Positions 24,280-32,776 of a DNA stretch of 33,332 bases are shown here, piece by piece. Numbering within the stretch: the stretch's first letter is position 1; the number at the start of each line of letters is the position of its first letter. Source of the DNA: Acinetobacter rongchengensis. Lineage in GTDB: Bacteria > Pseudomonadota > Gammaproteobacteria > Pseudomonadales > Moraxellaceae. The position numbers were made by a program, and so were the translations under genes. The stretch spans positions 1 through 33,332 of the forward strand of contig NZ_RAXT01000036.1 in NCBI RefSeq assembly GCF_003611475.1. Direction: 5' to 3'. The notes under the pieces were generated by a model. It worked only from the letters and a program-made list of their open reading frames with translations. It was not told the origin of the DNA and made no database searches.

Positions 24280-26484
24280 TTAGAAATCCATCGTCCACGA
24301 CAATTGTGCTGTACGTGGTGTACCAAGAAATAAATAATCGTCGCCAAAGTAGCTGCCTACATCACGCCAATATTTCTTATTGAACACATTATCAACGTTA
24401 AAGCGAAGCGTATTGTCATAACCATAAGCACGAAAATGATAAGCAGCCCCTGCATCAAACACACTATAGCCTGATACTTGAGCTGTGCCTGATTTATTGG
24501 CATTTTTACTACTGCTATATTGCATGCCTGCCAATAAACGCAGCCCTTCTACTTGTGGCACGTGGTAAGACAAATGACTCGCAAAACGCACTTTAGGCAC
24601 ATTTTGAGTTTGATGTCCTCCATATTCATCTACTTGTAGATCTTTTAAACGTGAACGAATCAAGGCCAAACTTGAGCTGACATCTAGATTCTGGGTTAAT
24701 TTCCCTTGCAAACCAAGTTCTAAGCCGAAGTTATGTTGTTCACCTTCAGTCAAGAAATAATTGTCAGCGTTGGTATACTGATGATCTTGTTTCAAATCAA
24801 ACAACGCTGCTGTAAACAATAGCCCTTGCCATTGTTGTTTAACACCTAGCTCATATTGCGTCGAATGTATCGGTGCTAAAGTTGCGTAAGCATTGCCTTC
24901 GATGCCTTTATCTGGATTGCCATAGGCAAACCACGGTGCTTGACCACCATCACTCAAACCTTTTGCATAAGAAACATAGAGATGCGTCTGTTCCCAAGGT
25001 TTATACATCACTGCAAACTGTGGTAAGAAGCGATTAAAATTTGTATCTCGAATGCTGTTTGCATTTTCATCATAGGCATTTTCATTTAAATGCAATAACT
25101 TACCGCCTACCACAGTAGACCAAGCATTATTAAAATCAATTTGGTCGAGTAAGTTTAAAGCGGTTTGTTGGCTATCCAATGATTTGTAATGATTGCCTAA
25201 AGTTTGCTCTACAGGTGTGTAAGTGATTGGGTCATTTTCAATATTTCCAGTTCCAATCAGTTGATTAATCGCAACATATTGAGCATGGCGTTTATAAGCA
25301 TGTGATAGCTCTAAACTCAGATGATGTCGCCATGTCCCTGTGTTGAATTGACCATTTAAACTGCTTTTAAATTGGTTGGTGAGATAGCTGTCATCTGGAC
25401 TGCGGAAATCATAAATATCGTAGTTACCATTTTGGTCAAAAGTATTACCTAATCCCGAAGTTTGGCAGACACTGCTATAACATCCCCATGCAAAAGCTGA
25501 ATAATCATCTACAATTACACGACTTTGCGAAGCGGTCAGATGGGTCGTCCAATTGTCATTGATTTGGTAAATATATTTTAAGCTGGCATTTAAACTTTGA
25601 TTAGTAACTGGTTTACTCCAGCTTTGGTAGCCAAGCAAACGATCCCACTCAACGCCAGTAGGCACAGTTTTACCATCAAGTAACTGATAACCGGGTACTG
25701 AACGTTGTTGTTGACGTTGTGATTCAATATCAAATTCTAATTTTGAACGATCTGAAATTTTCCAGTCTAGTGCTAAAGAACCAAATAAACGTTTTCCATC
25801 TGCATGCTCAACATACGAGTGAATGTCTTCATAAGCTGCATTCACGCGATAACCAAACTGTTGATCTTTCCCTAGCCAACCACCTAAGTCAGTCGCTAAA
25901 CGATTGCCACCATGACTATCTACTTCAGCTGTGATAGACGTAATGTCTTTGGGACGTTTGCTTACATAGTTGACCACACCACCCGGCGTTGACATACCAC
26001 TTTGAATGGCACTAATACCCTTTAAAATTTCAACTTGCTCTTTGTTTTCAAGTGCTACATTTTGCTCACCGCGTAGCAAATTACCGTTCAGTAAATAACT
26101 TGATCCTGCATTTAAGCTAAATCCGCGCATGATAAAGTTTGAGTAATAGCCAATAGGTGCATAGCCTTCACCAACTGCTGCATCATTTTTAACAACGTCA
26201 GTTAGGGTTTTAGCATGCTGATCTGCTATAAGATCGGCTGTTATTGTGCTGATAGATGCAGGGATTTCAGCCAGATTTTGCTGAGTAAAACCTGATAAAT
26301 TCACTTTAGTCTGTGAATCAGTGATTGGTGGTTTTTGAGCGGTGACGATGATCGTTGGAAGTTGTTGAGTCACATTTTCAGTTTCAGCATGCACCCATAC
26401 TGGCGTTAGCCCTAGATATGAAAATGAACCAACCGCCAGTAATGCTTTTTGTAAACGAGAAAATGAAAATGGATACGTTTTCAC
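24280..26484 (-). CDS. TonB-dependent siderophore receptor
   Basis: A 734-residue outer-membrane receptor. A signal peptide ends near VWVHA; the TonB box region is QLPTIIVTAQ; the plug domain contains IPASISTITADLIADQHAKT, NFIMRGFSLNAGSSYLLNG and GGVVNYVSKRP; the 22-strand barrel ends in the terminal Phe (SWTMDF). A Cys pair (GCYSSVCQ) lies in an outer loop of the barrel. The overall pattern is that of hydroxamate/ferrichrome-type receptors, but the ligand cannot be read. The start is a GTG at 26484 with TTAGGT about 7 nt upstream. I do not see a convincing Fur box; the upstream region holds two copies of AAAGATAATCT and a 15-bp tandem repeat. The gene is monocistronic, ending at a terminator. 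Confidence 0.92.
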   Translation of the reverse strand: MKTYPFSFSRLQKALLAVGSFSYLGLTPVWVHAETENVTQQLPTIIVTAQKPPITDSQTKVNLSGFTQQNLAEIPASISTITADLIADQHAKTLTDVVKNDAAVGEGYAPIGYYSNFIMRGFSLNAGSSYLLNGNLLRGEQNVALENKEQVEILKGISAIQSGMSTPGGVVNYVSKRPKDITSITAEVDSHGGNRLATDLGGWLGKDQQFGYRVNAAYEDIHSYVEHADGKRLFGSLALDWKISDRSKLEFDIESQRQQQRSVPGYQLLDGKTVPTGVEWDRLLGYQSWSKPVTNQSLNASLKYIYQINDNWTTHLTASQSRVIVDDYSAFAWGCYSSVCQTSGLGNTFDQNGNYDIYDFRSPDDSYLTNQFKSSLNGQFNTGTWRHHLSLELSHAYKRHAQYVAINQLIGTGNIENDPITYTPVEQTLGNHYKSLDSQQTALNLLDQIDFNNAWSTVVGGKLLHLNENAYDENANSIRDTNFNRFLPQFAVMYKPWEQTHLYVSYAKGLSDGGQAPWFAYGNPDKGIEGNAYATLAPIHSTQYELGVKQQWQGLLFTAALFDLKQDHQYTNADNYFLTEGEQHNFGLELGLQGKLTQNLDVSSSLALIRSRLKDLQVDEYGGHQTQNVPKVRFASHLSYHVPQVEGLRLLAGMQYSSSKNANKSGTAQVSGYSVFDAGAAYHFRAYGYDNTLRFNVDNVFNKKYWRDVGSYFGDDYLFLGTPRTAQLSWTMDF

Positions 26485-26502
26485 AGTAGATACCTAACCC
26501 CA

Positions 26503-26605
26503 AAAGATAATCTTACAGCCTGAATTTTGCGGCATGAGTATTCACAATTTTCTTGGATTGGACAAGTATTTCTACAATATATTTAAGCTTTTTTAAAGAT
26601 AATCT
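26503..26605. repeat. Two copies of AAAGATAATCT in the receptor upstream region
   Basis: AAAGATAATCT occurs at 26503-26513 and 26595-26605, 92 bp apart, both upstream of the receptor start. GATAAT is also half of a Fur-like hexamer, but no full Fur site is seen. Confidence 0.35.
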
Positions 26606-26714
26606 CCATTTAAGCAGCCATGCAGATCATTTAGCGTCATTAATTGAACACAACACATAAATTCAACTTAGCGCATCAACTCAAAATTGACCGAGAAGCA
26701 TTGCTATAACTTTT

Positions 26715-26744
26715 AAGTATGAGTCATGTAAGTATGAATCATGG
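26715..26744. repeat. 15-bp tandem repeat upstream of the receptor gene
   Basis: AAGTATGAGTCATGT (26715-26729) is followed by AAGTATGAATCATGG (26730-26744). It lies between the end of the luxR-type gene and the receptor gene. Possible regulator site. Confidence 0.5.
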
Positions 26745-26777
26745 CAATTCACGATACTTTAAAATACGAATCAAAAG

Positions 26778-27521
26778 TCATAATTCAATTTCTCTACGGA
26801 TTAAAGCAGAAGAAATGGCCTGAGCTGTAGATTTTGCACCCAGTCGTTTTCTGATATTGCGTAAATGATTTTCAACCGTTCGTGTTGAAATTTTTAGAAT
26901 ATCTGCAATGTCGGAATGCTTATGACCGATTGCAGTCCATTTCAATACCTCTTTTTCTCGCACGGTTAGAAAACCATTGTTTTGAATCGAATGAAGGTCT
27001 TTTTTATGTTGAATTTGACGAAATGCTACAGTAGAAACAGCCTGTAAAATCGAGCTGAAATCTGCACTCATATCAACAATTTCACCCGCAAAAGAAATTG
27101 CACCCTCTAAGCCTGTACGTCCAAAAATAGGAATTTGAACACCATTCACTTCAGCTAAATCTTTAACATTTTTAATAATACGATAGCTTTCTTTGCTTTT
27201 TTCTTTGTTTAATGTTTTCGCCCAAAAGAAGGGTTCATCATATTCAAAAATATGGCGACTAATTGGACAACGCCGTAAATACGTTTCGCGCTCATCAAGA
27301 TTACTTTGATCGCCCCAATCCCCATAGGTAAAAAAGATTTCGTCAATGAATTCATTTCTATTGTGCGGTGAAACACTACATATAATGATTCGATCAAAAT
27401 TCAACTTTTCTGCAAATTCCACAATAACATCAAAGATATTATCCAGTTCACAGGCTTGTCTAAGTTGATGCGTTGTTTGAAAGAATAATTCAGCAAATTG
27501 ATGTTGATTCAGAATTTTCAT
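26778..27521 (-). CDS. LuxR-family regulator, HchA-associated, with altered signal pocket
   Basis: A 247-residue protein with an N-terminal autoinducer-binding-like domain (about residues 20-170) and a C-terminal LuxR HTH (LTVREKEVLKWTAIGHKHSD, then IADILKISTRTVENHLRNIR). It follows hchA on the same strand, which fits the family known as LuxR regulator, chaperone HchA-associated. The pocket motif that is normally Asp-Pro (Asp70 in TraR, contacting the homoserine-lactone amide) is Cys85-Pro86 here, while the Trp 15 residues later (Trp100) is kept. No luxI synthase is present. It probably regulates hchA, perhaps sensing something other than an acyl-homoserine lactone (inference). A terminator lies between hchA and this gene, so it may have its own promoter. 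Confidence 0.88.
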   Translation of the reverse strand: MKILNQHQFAELFFQTTHQLRQACELDNIFDVIVEFAEKLNFDRIIICSVSPHNRNEFIDEIFFTYGDWGDQSNLDERETYLRRCPISRHIFEYDEPFFWAKTLNKEKSKESYRIIKNVKDLAEVNGVQIPIFGRTGLEGAISFAGEIVDMSADFSSILQAVSTVAFRQIQHKKDLHSIQNNGFLTVREKEVLKWTAIGHKHSDIADILKISTRTVENHLRNIRKRLGAKSTAQAISSALIRREIEL

Positions 27522-27559
27522 ACCGCTTTTCTCGATTATTTTTGGTCAGTTGACTTTTT

Positions 27560-27576
27560 GGCTTAGAAAGTAAGCC
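27560..27576. promoter_or_regulatory. Short inverted repeat before the luxR-type gene
   Basis: GGCTTA and TAAGCC flank GAAAG, about 39-55 bp upstream of the ATG at 27521. Possible operator; weak evidence. Confidence 0.3.
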
Positions 27577-27643
27577 ATTTATAAAATCGCAACAGAACTT
27601 AGAAATAATATATAAAATTTCAAATCATATTTCGATTACCAAT

Positions 27644-27677
27644 AAAAAATAGCCACTATGCAAGTGACTATTTTTTT
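27644..27677 (-). terminator. Terminator of hchA (minus strand)
   Basis: AAAAAATAGCCACT (27644-27657) pairs with AGTGACTATTTTTT (27663-27676), loop 5 nt, one G-U pair in the minus-strand RNA, T-run on either strand. It begins 16 bp past the hchA stop. Confidence 0.85.
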
Positions 27678-27692
27678 ATAAATTTTATCGTA

Positions 27693-28559
27693 TTAAAGTG
27701 TTGTATCTGCCAGTAATGTTTCAGCAGCTAATTTACCTAAGTTATGAGACGCTAAAGGACTGTCACCAGTTAAAAGCTTTCTGTCTTTATGAACCTGCCC
27801 TGTAATGCCTTTATTGAGAATCTTTACACCTAATTTCTCTAAATTTTCACCCACTAACCATTGTAACTGACCTGGCATATAACCGATTTCAATATTTGGC
27901 CCTTTATCAAGGGCATCTGGGAATACACAAAGTTCATAACCTTTAAAAATATAATTTTCAGGTGCTTCATCCACAGCAGCAGCAAGTAAAGAAGCTGGGC
28001 CATGACAAAGTGTAATGACATATTTATCGTGGCTTAAAGCCCATTGCAATACTTTTTTAACGCTTTTACTTTCAGGGATTTTTGCAAGTACACCATGACC
28101 ACCCGGGATAAATACCCCTGCATAAGGTGAGTCTTTGCTCAATGCATTTTCTAAAATATCATCCAGTTTTAATGGATTTTTCAGTTGCTCTGCATATTTT
28201 GCATAGGTATCTACAACCACTTTTTCTTCATGTGGCATTGCCCACATTTCAAGCTTAACAGGGTTACCTGACAGGGTTGCAATATCAAATTCAAAACCCG
28301 CATTATCCAAATGAAATACAGGAAGCAACATTTCAACTGGGTGATTTCCTGTTGAGAAGAACTTTTCATTTTGCATCAAGATATATCGCTCATCCGTAGC
28401 AATCATCAATATTTTTTTATTGCCTTTATATGGATTTGGATACGTCGTACCGTCGTAATCAGTCTTTGAAGACGTATATTGACTTAAAGAATAAGGTGAT
28501 GGAAAAAAAGCATTATCTTCAGCTATATCAGGTGTAGGTGCTTTACTGAGTTCACTCAT
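27693..28559 (-). CDS. hchA: HchA (Hsp31): DJ-1/PfpI family holdase, glyoxalase III / deglycase
   Basis: A 288-residue member of the DJ-1/PfpI class with the full Hsp31 length. The nucleophile elbow is [16 protein letters not shown] with Cys185 and His186, the same position as in E. coli Hsp31; Glu76 (HPVEMLLP) lies where the acidic partner is expected; His83 and Glu90 match metal ligands. The ATG at 28559 follows TGGAG at 8 nt. HchA acts in the cytoplasm as a heat-stress holdase and converts methylglyoxal to lactate without glutathione. The downstream LuxR-type gene and a 22-bp inverted repeat 89 bp upstream suggest dedicated regulation. Confidence 0.95.
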   Translation of the reverse strand: MSELSKAPTPDIAEDNAFFPSPYSLSQYTSSKTDYDGTTYPNPYKGNKKILMIATDERYILMQNEKFFSTGNHPVEMLLPVFHLDNAGFEFDIATLSGNPVKLEMWAMPHEEKVVVDTYAKYAEQLKNPLKLDDILENALSKDSPYAGVFIPGGHGVLAKIPESKSVKKVLQWALSHDKYVITLCHGPASLLAAAVDEAPENYIFKGYELCVFPDALDKGPNIEIGYMPGQLQWLVGENLEKLGVKILNKGITGQVHKDRKLLTGDSPLASHNLGKLAAETLLADTTL

Positions 28560-28647
28560 TATTATACTCCAGTGATTTTTGTCTCATGATTTTTACTAAA
28601 TGTATTGAACCACACACAGCAGTATATGCGAGTTAGAGAATTGATTT

Positions 28648-28669
28648 AAATAAGGGAAAGCCCTTATTT
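28648..28669. promoter_or_regulatory. 22-bp inverted repeat upstream of hchA, candidate LuxR-type operator
   Basis: AAATAAGGG (28648-28656) and CCCTTATTT (28661-28669) form perfect 9-bp arms around AAAG, 89 bp before the hchA ATG. LuxR-type regulators bind inverted repeats of about 20 bp, and such a regulator is encoded just downstream. Confidence 0.5.
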
Positions 28670-28911
28670 CTACAGATTTATCACTTGAAATGTTGTTTAT
28701 TGGTTACTTGATATTTTACTGTGATTAAGCACGTGATTATGAGGACAATACTTGTTTGACAATTTTACTTAAGTTTATGTTATTTAAATATTTTTATAAG
28801 AAATAAGAATAATCACATTTGAATAATTTCAGTCTATTTTATAATGCGAATCAATAAAACCAGCATCAGCTCATCTATCGTTTTGTCTTTTTCAAAATAA
28901 ATCAGTCACTT

Positions 28912-28945
28912 ATATACAGCATATAAAGGTTTACATGCTGTATAT
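28912..28945 (-). terminator. Hairpin after the OsmC-YcaO gene
   Basis: ATATACAGCAT (28912-28922) pairs perfectly with ATGCTGTATAT (28935-28945), loop 12 nt, about 55 bp past the stop. No T-run follows on the minus strand, so termination is uncertain. Confidence 0.45.
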
Positions 28946-29000
28946 CGTGATCTACTCTGTTAAATTATGTAAATAAACTATGCATTTACGGCATGCGAAA

Positions 29001-31205
29001 CTAGCTTGCTAAGCTTACAGCTTTAGCACGCGCTGCATGAAGTTTCTTATAACTTTCAATTAAACGTAAATGACGCTCTAAGCCTTCAAGTTGCATATTG
29101 GTTTCAGTTAAACCATAGAAACGAATACTACCTTCCATTGAGCCAATCACGGCATCCATACGTTCATCACCAAACATACGACGGAAATTGACTTCATAAT
29201 CATTCAGATCCAAATCATCGTCTAATTCAACTTCAAGCACCACATTCATACATTGATAGAACAAACCACGTTCAACGGTATTGGTGTTGTATTGTAAGAA
29301 TGTTTCTACAAGCTCTTTGGCTTCTTCGAACGCTTGCAAAGCAATGTAAATCAATAATTTCAATTCGAGAATGGTCAGTTGTCCCCACACCGTATTGTCA
29401 TCAAACTCAATGCCAATCAAAGTCACAATATCGGTATAATCATCAACTTCCAGTTCTTCAAGACGTTCAACTAAAGCTTCAAGTTGCTCATCATCTAAAC
29501 GATGTAAATTTAGAATGTCTTCACGGAATGCCAATGCCTTATTGGTATTGTCCCAAATCAAATCTTCAACTAAATAAATTTCAGAATAATCAGGCACTAA
29601 AATACGACAAGCTGTAGCGCCCAAGTGCTGATACACCGCCATGTAAACTTCTTTGCCCATCTCTTCAAGAATAGCAAACATGGTTGCAGCTTCTTCAGCA
29701 TTGGCATGCTCACCTTCACTGGTGAAATCCCATTCTACAAACGCATAATCGGACTGAGCACTAAAGAAACGCCAAGACACCACACCGCTTGAATCAATAA
29801 AATGTTCAACAAAATTATTGGGTTCAGTGACAGCATTGCTACTGAATGTCGGTTTTGGTAAATCGTTTAAACCTTCAAAACTACGACCTTGTAACAATTC
29901 CGTTAAGCTACGTTCTAATGCAACTTCTAATTTTGGGTGAGCACCAAATGATGCAAAAACACCACCTGTACGCGGGTTCATTAAGGTGACACACATCACT
30001 GGGTATTGACCACCTAAAGAGGCATCTTTAACCAAGACAGGAAAGCCTTGTTCCTCTAAGCCTTTGATCCCCTCAACAATACTTGGGTATTTTGCCAAAA
30101 CTGCTTCAGGTACATCGGGTAATGTGATCTCACCTTCTAAGATTTCACGTTTTACGGCACGTTCAAAAATTTCAGATAAACACTGAACTTGTGCTTCTGC
30201 TAAGGTATTTCCTGCACTCATACCATTACTGAGGTATAAATTTTCAATCAAATTTGATGGAAAATAGACAACTTCACCATCTGACTGACGTACAAAAGGC
30301 AATGAACAAATGCCACGCTCAGTATTTCCTGAGTTGGTGTCGTATAAATGTGTACCCAGTAGCTCATCATCAGGGTTATAAATGTCTAAAGTATATTCAT
30401 CCAAAATTTCTTTTGGTAATTCACCATTTGGACCTGGTTTAAACCACTTTTCATCTGGATAATGTACAAATTCAGCATTTGCAATCTCTTGACCCCAAAA
30501 CTGATCATTATAGAAAAAGTTACAGTTTAAACGTTCAATAAACTCGCCTAGTGCAGAAGCCAAAGCGCTTTCTTTGGTCGAGCCTTTACCGTTGGTAAAA
30601 CACATTGGAGATTGAGCATCACGAATGTGTAATGACCACACATTTGGCACAATATTACGCCATGAAGAGATTTCAATCTTCATCCCTAAATTTGCCAAAA
30701 TACCTGACATATTGGCAATGGTTTCTTCTAGAGGTAAATCTTTACCTGCAATAAAAGTACTACTTTCAGAAGCTAAATTCGGCATGAGTAAAGCTTGGGC
30801 ATCGGCATCGATACTTTCAACTTCTTCAATAATAAATTCAGGACCCGTTTGAATCACTTTTTTAACGGTACAACGATCAATCGAACGTAAAATACCTTGG
30901 CGATCTTTGTCTGAGATATCTGTAGGTAATTCAACCTGAATTTTAAAAATCTGCTTATAACGATTTTCAGGATCTACAATATTGTTTTGTGATAGACGAA
31001 TATTGTCTGTTGGGATATTTCGCGCAGCACAATACACTTTCACAAAGTAAGCTGCACACAATGCAGATGAAGCGAGGAAATAGTCAAATGGCCCCGGTGC
31101 TGAGCCATCACCTTTATAACGGATCGGCTGGTCGGCGATGACCGTAAAATCATCGAACTTGGCTTCTTGGCGAAGATTGTCGAGATAGTTAACTTTGATT
31201 TCCAT
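29001..31205 (-). CDS. OsmC-domain / YcaO-domain fusion protein
   Basis: A 734-residue protein. Residues 1 to about 140 form an OsmC-like domain (GDGSAPGPFDYFLASSALCA) with Cys50 and Cys112 at positions like the peroxidatic pair of OsmC/Ohr. Residues about 160-734 form a YcaO ATP-dependent cyclodehydratase-type domain with GKGSTKESALASALGEFIER and SAGNTLAEAQVQCLSEIFER, parts of the ATP-binding site, plus the acidic C-terminal helical part seen in E. coli YcaO. E. coli YcaO (586 aa) lacks the OsmC part and is linked to methylthiolation of ribosomal protein S12. No azole peptide precursor or dehydratase partner is nearby, so a housekeeping or redox-linked modification is more likely than a peptide antibiotic. 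It is divergent from an HxlR regulator. Confidence 0.9.
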   Translation of the reverse strand: MEIKVNYLDNLRQEAKFDDFTVIADQPIRYKGDGSAPGPFDYFLASSALCAAYFVKVYCAARNIPTDNIRLSQNNIVDPENRYKQIFKIQVELPTDISDKDRQGILRSIDRCTVKKVIQTGPEFIIEEVESIDADAQALLMPNLASESSTFIAGKDLPLEETIANMSGILANLGMKIEISSWRNIVPNVWSLHIRDAQSPMCFTNGKGSTKESALASALGEFIERLNCNFFYNDQFWGQEIANAEFVHYPDEKWFKPGPNGELPKEILDEYTLDIYNPDDELLGTHLYDTNSGNTERGICSLPFVRQSDGEVVYFPSNLIENLYLSNGMSAGNTLAEAQVQCLSEIFERAVKREILEGEITLPDVPEAVLAKYPSIVEGIKGLEEQGFPVLVKDASLGGQYPVMCVTLMNPRTGGVFASFGAHPKLEVALERSLTELLQGRSFEGLNDLPKPTFSSNAVTEPNNFVEHFIDSSGVVSWRFFSAQSDYAFVEWDFTSEGEHANAEEAATMFAILEEMGKEVYMAVYQHLGATACRILVPDYSEIYLVEDLIWDNTNKALAFREDILNLHRLDDEQLEALVERLEELEVDDYTDIVTLIGIEFDDNTVWGQLTILELKLLIYIALQAFEEAKELVETFLQYNTNTVERGLFYQCMNVVLEVELDDDLDLNDYEVNFRRMFGDERMDAVIGSMEGSIRFYGLTETNMQLEGLERHLRLIESYKKLHAARAKAVSLAS

Positions 31206-31574
31206 GCTGGCACCTAAGTATTCTTATGTGTAAGCATTAAACACATAAAATTCAAAATATTAATCAATCAGCCGAATCACGGAGCAGAAATTGATTTAAA
31301 GTAAATAAAGTCATTCATCAAACAGTAATGATGATGTTGAGAGACTGACTTAATAAAAGATTGGCCGTATTATAGAGTGATTTTGTCCAGTTGATAACTT
31401 CTGCGTGTATTTTTGCACAATTCCAATCATTTTCTGATTTTCAATGACGTCTGAATAAGCACTTTCAGAGCTTCATTTGTTTTACAGCTATACAAGTCAT
31501 TTGCTTTCAATTAGTATTTTTAAAGATGGTTTTTAAAGATGGTTTTTAAATTTGATTAGGAAACACTTATTTCC
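31206..31574. promoter_or_regulatory. Divergent upstream region between the OsmC-YcaO gene and hxlR-type gene
   Basis: About 370 bp with both promoters expected. The clear element is a tandem repeat at 31517-31550 near the hxlR-type start. I could not place -35/-10 pairs with confidence. Confidence 0.4.
31517..31550. repeat. Tandem 13-bp repeat before the hxlR-type gene
   Basis: TTTTTAAAGATGG occurs at 31517-31529 and 31530-31542, followed by a partial third copy TTTTTAAA to 31550, 25 bp before the ATG at 31575. Slippage-prone; may alter promoter or leader spacing. Confidence 0.7.
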
Positions 31575-32057
31575 ATGAAAATAGCAGATATAGGCAATCA
31601 ACCTTGTTCAGTCGCGCGCACCTTGTCGGTGATTGGCGACACTTGGTCAATGATGATTATCCGTAATGCTTTTTTAGGGATTCGTAGATTTGACGATTTT
31701 CATAAAAACTTAGGTGTAACTCGCCATGTTTTAACAGCACGATTGAATACTTTAGTTGAAGAAGAAATTTTATATAAAGCGCCGTATACCGAAACACAAA
31801 AACGTTTTGAGTATCGTTTAACGCAAAAAGGTTTGGACCTCTACCCTATTTTGATGAGTATTATTCATTGGGGCGATACCTATATGGATAAAGGTCAGGG
31901 AGCACCCGTAGATTGTATCCATAAAACATGTGGCCATAAATTCCACCCAGTGATGGTTTGCTCCGAGTGTTCTGAGCCTTTAAACCCTAAACAAGTCAAA
32001 GTTGAAATAGGTAAAGGTTTATCTGTTTTTAATGCGGAGAAGGTTAAAGAGGCTTAA
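31575..32057 (+). CDS. HxlR-family transcriptional regulator
   Basis: A 160-residue regulator with the HxlR winged helix: CSVARTLSVIGDTWSMMIIR at residues 11-30, then RRFDDFHKNLGVTRHVLTAR and the wing segment YRLTQKGLDLYP. Cys11 at the start of the first helix is the redox-sensing position in several HxlR members (HypR type). The C-terminal tail HKTCGHKFHPVMVCSECSEP carries three Cys and His residues that could bind zinc or form disulfides. The spacing from the nearest AGG (31558-31560) to the ATG is long, so initiation looks weak. It is divergent from the OsmC-YcaO gene, which it may regulate in response to thiol stress (inference). Confidence 0.88.
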   Translation: MKIADIGNQPCSVARTLSVIGDTWSMMIIRNAFLGIRRFDDFHKNLGVTRHVLTARLNTLVEEEILYKAPYTETQKRFEYRLTQKGLDLYPILMSIIHWGDTYMDKGQGAPVDCIHKTCGHKFHPVMVCSECSEPLNPKQVKVEIGKGLSVFNAEKVKEA

Positions 32058-32092
32058 AATTGTACACAGACTATGAAAGTTTAATCCTTAAA

Positions 32093-32249
32093 TTTGCATA
32101 CAAAAAATATTGAATATTAACAACGGTGACAACTGACATTATAGCTTGGATATTAGGTATATCTATTGATTTTTTTCAAATAAATCAACCTCATATAGCT
32201 TTTCCATCAAATCAGGTGATTTAGTTATTATGCTTGCGGCTAACTGATG
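32093..32249 (-). pseudogene. Frameshifted fragment duplicated from the small membrane protein gene at 32777-33175
   Basis: The stretch is collinear with 32955-33112 over its whole length, with about a dozen differences by eye. It covers roughly residues 22-73 of the 132-residue protein, without its start or C-terminal membrane helix. One base is missing where the intact gene has AAAAAAGGTC (copy: AAAAAAATC), which shifts the frame and produces an early TAG. It is therefore a decayed partial copy. Confidence 0.85.
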
Positions 32250-32274
32250 TTTGCATCTGTAATTTGTTTGTCTA

Positions 32275-32706
32275 TTATGTCAATTTAGTTTTTATAAATA
32301 CAGAAATTGAAACCAAAATTAATAAACATACAACTGAAAAAATAATAGTTTTCACAACGGTTTTATACCAAATACCATGCTCTTTAAATAAATCAACCAT
32401 AGTATGATCATTTATGTTTGGCGCAAAAGGTAAACGTCCTTTTGAAAAAACTTTTTCTCTTTTTAATATACTTAATTCTCTAAATCTCAAAACTGCAATC
32501 ATTCCTACCGTCATTTCAATTAAAAAATGATTTGACCAATCTAATTTTTTATAATAATTAGGATCACCAAAAAATAAATTACATATAGAACTTAAATTTT
32601 TTTGTACATACTTATAACTTGCAATCATTGAAACAATGTAGTTAACCAAAAAAATTGAGCCAACCAACGCAAATATTATCTTTAACCAATAATAGTTTTC
32701 AGCCAT
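32275..32706 (-). CDS. Hypothetical small membrane protein (143 aa)
   Basis: A membrane protein with an N-terminal segment (LKIIFALVGSIFLVNYIVSM), a weaker central hydrophobic part (FLIEMTVGMIAVL) and a C-terminal segment (TIIFSVVCLLILVSISVF). The middle part VFSKGRLPFAPNIN resembles VFFKNRKHPLFPNLD in the 132-residue protein encoded just upstream, so the two are probably distant paralogues. No signal of enzymatic function. Very AT-rich compared with the genes to the left. The group resembles arrays of small membrane immunity proteins, but no toxin gene is in the window. Confidence 0.65.
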   Translation of the reverse strand: MAENYYWLKIIFALVGSIFLVNYIVSMIASYKYVQKNLSSICNLFFGDPNYYKKLDWSNHFLIEMTVGMIAVLRFRELSILKREKVFSKGRLPFAPNINDHTMVDLFKEHGIWYKTVVKTIIFSVVCLLILVSISVFIKTKLT

Positions 32707-32776
32707 CTAAACCCTCATTATTATGTGTTTTTTATTCAAAAATAGTTTACCTCACTTCCATAATAAAAATTCAAAA

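Larger units (their letters stand above)
28560..29000. other. Non-coding region between ycaO-type gene and hchA
   Basis: About 440 bp, AT-rich, no supported ORF. It holds the hchA upstream region with the inverted repeat at 28648-28669, and nearer the ycaO-type stop a hairpin at 28912-28945. Nothing else stands out. Confidence 0.5.

Noticed and set aside
26485..26777. Fur box upstream of the TonB-dependent receptor
   Set aside because: Only scattered GATAAT-like hexamers are present; no 19-bp match to the Fur consensus could be found by eye.
29001..31205. YcaO gene as part of a thiazole/oxazole-modified peptide cluster
   Set aside because: No short precursor peptide, dehydrogenase, E1-like partner or export gene is nearby, and the OsmC fusion with E. 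coli-like YcaO layout points to a general cellular role.
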